Shown here piece after piece: positions 4,875-6,287 of a stretch of DNA of 6,287 nt (within the stretch, counting starts at the first letter, position 1; the number at the start of each line of letters is the position of its first letter). Made by a program: the position numbers and the translations under genes. Location of the stretch: assembly GCA_003517285.1 (NCBI GenBank), contig DPAW01000188.1:1-6287 (forward strand). The letters run 5' to 3'. The stretch comes from Verrucomicrobiales bacterium (GTDB lineage Bacteria; Verrucomicrobiota; Verrucomicrobiia; Limisphaerales; UBA1100). The notes beneath the pieces were generated by a model, which saw only the letters and a program-made list of their open reading frames with translations, was not told the origin of the DNA and did not search any database.

Positions 4875-6068
4875 CTAATCAATCTCGGCCAACGCATTGG
4901 CGAAGGCTTGGCCGATTTGGGTGAGGATTTTGGCGGAGCCGAGGTAGTGGTAGGCGGCGTTGGAAACGCCGGCCTCGAGGATGGCTTGTTCTTCCTTGGT
5001 GAAGAGCTTGGCGCTGAATTCGGCCAATATTTTTTCGCGTTGGGCACGGGTGAGCGATTGATTCTGGGAGAGCTCGCGGCGCTTGGCGTTGAGCTGCCCG
5101 CGACGGCTGACTAGTTCGCCGAGTTGACCGTCCCAATAGTTCTCGGTGAACACCGCTGAGACATTGCCCTTAAACTCAGGCAGCTTGGCCGGTGCGGCCA
5201 TGGCTTTGCGGAATTCGCCGTGGATGCCGGCGTAGCGTTTTTGGTCCGGGCCGTACTTGGCGATCGGACCGCCCGCACCCATCACGCCAATGACAAAGGG
5301 CAGCTTGGGAGCCTTCAAATCCTCGCGCACATCGCGAATGAAGTGCGCGAGATTTTTGCTGTACGCATCGTAACTGCCCGGCTGTCCGCGCGTGGGATAG
5401 GTGCCGCCATCAACCATGTCGTTCCATCCCTGAAACCACACAAACCCCGCCAGCTCGTAGCCGGCCTTGGCGTCGTAGGCGGGATACACGCGTTGGATGT
5501 CGCCAAGCACCTTGCGGATGTGCTCGAGCATCAGCCGATAATAAACGCCGGTACGCTCGGCCCGGGCCTTGCGCTCGGCAGCGACATCCTTGTTGCGCTT
5601 TTTGAAATTCTCGATTTGTTGCTCGTTGAATTGATACGGCCCCGCGCTCGGCGACCGGAAATCCGTGTTCAGCGATTTGCCACCCCAAGAGGTCTTGATC
5701 AAAAGGATCGGTTCGCCGACGTGCTGTTGCATGGTGATGCCGAAGTTCAGTTCCGGCCCGATCTTTGGTTCGCGCCCGCCCGCGCCGTAGCCGACGGTCA
5801 GCTTGCCTTCCTTAACACCGGATTCTTCCGAGGTATCGATCGAGGAAATCCAGATTTGATCATGCACCTTGGCCGAGCCGTCAGCATTCTGGATTGCCTT
5901 CAACAACGGCACCGTCTTCGGGTCCATGCCCAAATGCGCCAACGTGCGCACGGCCGCGTGGCCCTGCATGTTTGATTGGCCCACCAGCAGGTAGACTTTT
6001 AGCGGTTTGGCGTGGGACGAAAACGTAAAGCCCAGCAAGGCTAGGCAGGTAATGAGATAGGATTTCAT
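4875..6068 (-). CDS. Secreted sialate O-acetylesterase-like protein (SASA/DUF303 family)
   Basis: A 397-residue protein with a Sec signal peptide (hydrophobic 4-18, likely cleavage after SHA-20). The SASA domain follows directly. GQSNMQG at 30-36 holds the presumed nucleophile S32. KTSWGGKSL (125-133) and GFVWFQGWNDM (208-218) are the next conserved blocks, and YHYLGSAK (373-380) holds the probable catalytic H374. The acid residue usually paired with this histidine is not obvious: SNAAYH reads N370 where an Asp might be expected, though I am unsure this is unusual for the subfamily. The family removes acetyl esters from sialic acids or, in PVC bacteria, probably from other acetylated glycans, outside the cytoplasm. 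Residues about 146-175 are unusually charged and helix-like. The gene starts 18 bases after the stop of an SGNH-like gene, so the two are probably cotranscribed. No clear Shine-Dalgarno site precedes the ATG. Confidence 0.92.
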   Translation of the reverse strand: MKSYLITCLALLGFTFSSHAKPLKVYLLVGQSNMQGHAAVRTLAHLGMDPKTVPLLKAIQNADGSAKVHDQIWISSIDTSEESGVKEGKLTVGYGAGGREPKIGPELNFGITMQQHVGEPILLIKTSWGGKSLNTDFRSPSAGPYQFNEQQIENFKKRNKDVAAERKARAERTGVYYRLMLEHIRKVLGDIQRVYPAYDAKAGYELAGFVWFQGWNDMVDGGTYPTRGQPGSYDAYSKNLAHFIRDVREDLKAPKLPFVIGVMGAGGPIAKYGPDQKRYAGIHGEFRKAMAAPAKLPEFKGNVSAVFTENYWDGQLGELVSRRGQLNAKRRELSQNQSLTRAQREKILAEFSAKLFTKEEQAILEAGVSNAAYHYLGSAKILTQIGQAFANALAEID

Positions 6069-6086
6069 GATTTGAAAAACAGTGCG

Positions 6087-6287
6087 CTAGAGTCCGAGAT
6101 TTTTCCGGAGAATTTCGCGGAGAGGCGGGTGAATGGGTTTACGATCGAAGAAAAATGGATCGGCGCCGTGACCGGCGGGCTTGTTCATGTCAATGAGGTC
6201 CTTAACGAAGGTGTACATGTCGTTAGTAGGGATGCCGTACTTGGCCATGACCTTGGCGGCGATGGCGTTGTATTCGATCTCCGAGCC
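6087..6287 (-). CDS. C-terminal end of a probable SGNH/GDSL-type esterase, 5' truncated
   Basis: On the minus strand the frame is open from the right edge to the TAG at 6087-6089, giving 66 residues with no start. It reads SEIEYNAIAAKVMAKYGIP, then TNDMYTFV, then a GADPFFFDRKPIHPPL segment near the end. The pattern of YNxxAxxVMxxxGIPxND is common near the C-terminus of SGNH/GDSL hydrolases in PVC bacteria. The final D-x4-H-P may supply the catalytic Asp and His, although the usual spacing is D-x-x-H, so the match is imperfect. The nucleophile blocks lie outside the window. It lies just upstream of the sialate-esterase-like gene, which supports a role in deacylating carbohydrates. A different secreted hydrolase family cannot be excluded. 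Confidence 0.6.
   Translation of the reverse strand, partial: GSEIEYNAIAAKVMAKYGIPTNDMYTFVKDLIDMNKPAGHGADPFFFDRKPIHPPLREILRKNLGL

Noticed and set aside
5220..5975. A 251-residue open frame on the + strand
   Set aside because: It lies wholly antisense to the sialate-esterase-like gene, which has intact family motifs and a signal peptide. High GC keeps the opposite frame open; the product looks like no known protein.

Overview
The window most likely comes from a bacterium of the PVC group, probably Verrucomicrobiota and less likely Planctomycetota. The evidence is the gene content: a DUF1585-ended protein followed by a Tat-exported DUF1552 protein, a secreted PQQ-like beta-propeller with the WxQWRGP start typical of these phyla, a DUF6868-like small membrane protein, and secreted SASA and SGNH-type esterases. 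The taxonomic call is inference; there is no rRNA or marker gene here.

Layout. Positions 1-3108 (+ strand) form a tight gene string. It starts with the C-terminal end of a DUF1592/1588/1585-type protein cut by the left edge, then the DUF1552 protein overlapping it by 4 bases (ATGA), then the PQQ-like propeller 1 base after the DUF1552 stop, then a small two-helix membrane protein starting 1-13 bases after the propeller stop. After a 157-base spacer, 3266-4012 encodes an exported, Lys/His-rich protein built from three copies of a helix-turn-helix repeat, closed by a strong intrinsic terminator at 4028-4064. Positions 4065-4280 hold no credible gene but a GC-rich stretch with a perfect 13-bp inverted repeat and two further hairpins. 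Positions 4338-4823 encode an orphan membrane protein in AT-rich DNA. It converges on a minus-strand pair: a sialate O-acetylesterase-like protein (4875-6068) and, upstream of it, the C-terminal end of a probable SGNH/GDSL esterase (6087-6287) cut by the right edge.

How the genes fit together. The left block looks like a cell-envelope operon: a Tat-exported DUF1552 protein, its usual DUF1585-type partner, a secreted propeller and a small membrane protein. The DUF1552 and DUF1592-type families are widespread in PVC bacteria but lack an established biochemical role. The right block looks like extracellular or periplasmic carbohydrate-ester removal. The two parts with least explanation are the His-rich three-repeat exported protein and the structured spacer after its terminator. 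I found no CRISPR array, tRNA, rRNA, transposase or recognised defence system. Nothing here can be shown from sequence alone to be a new system.
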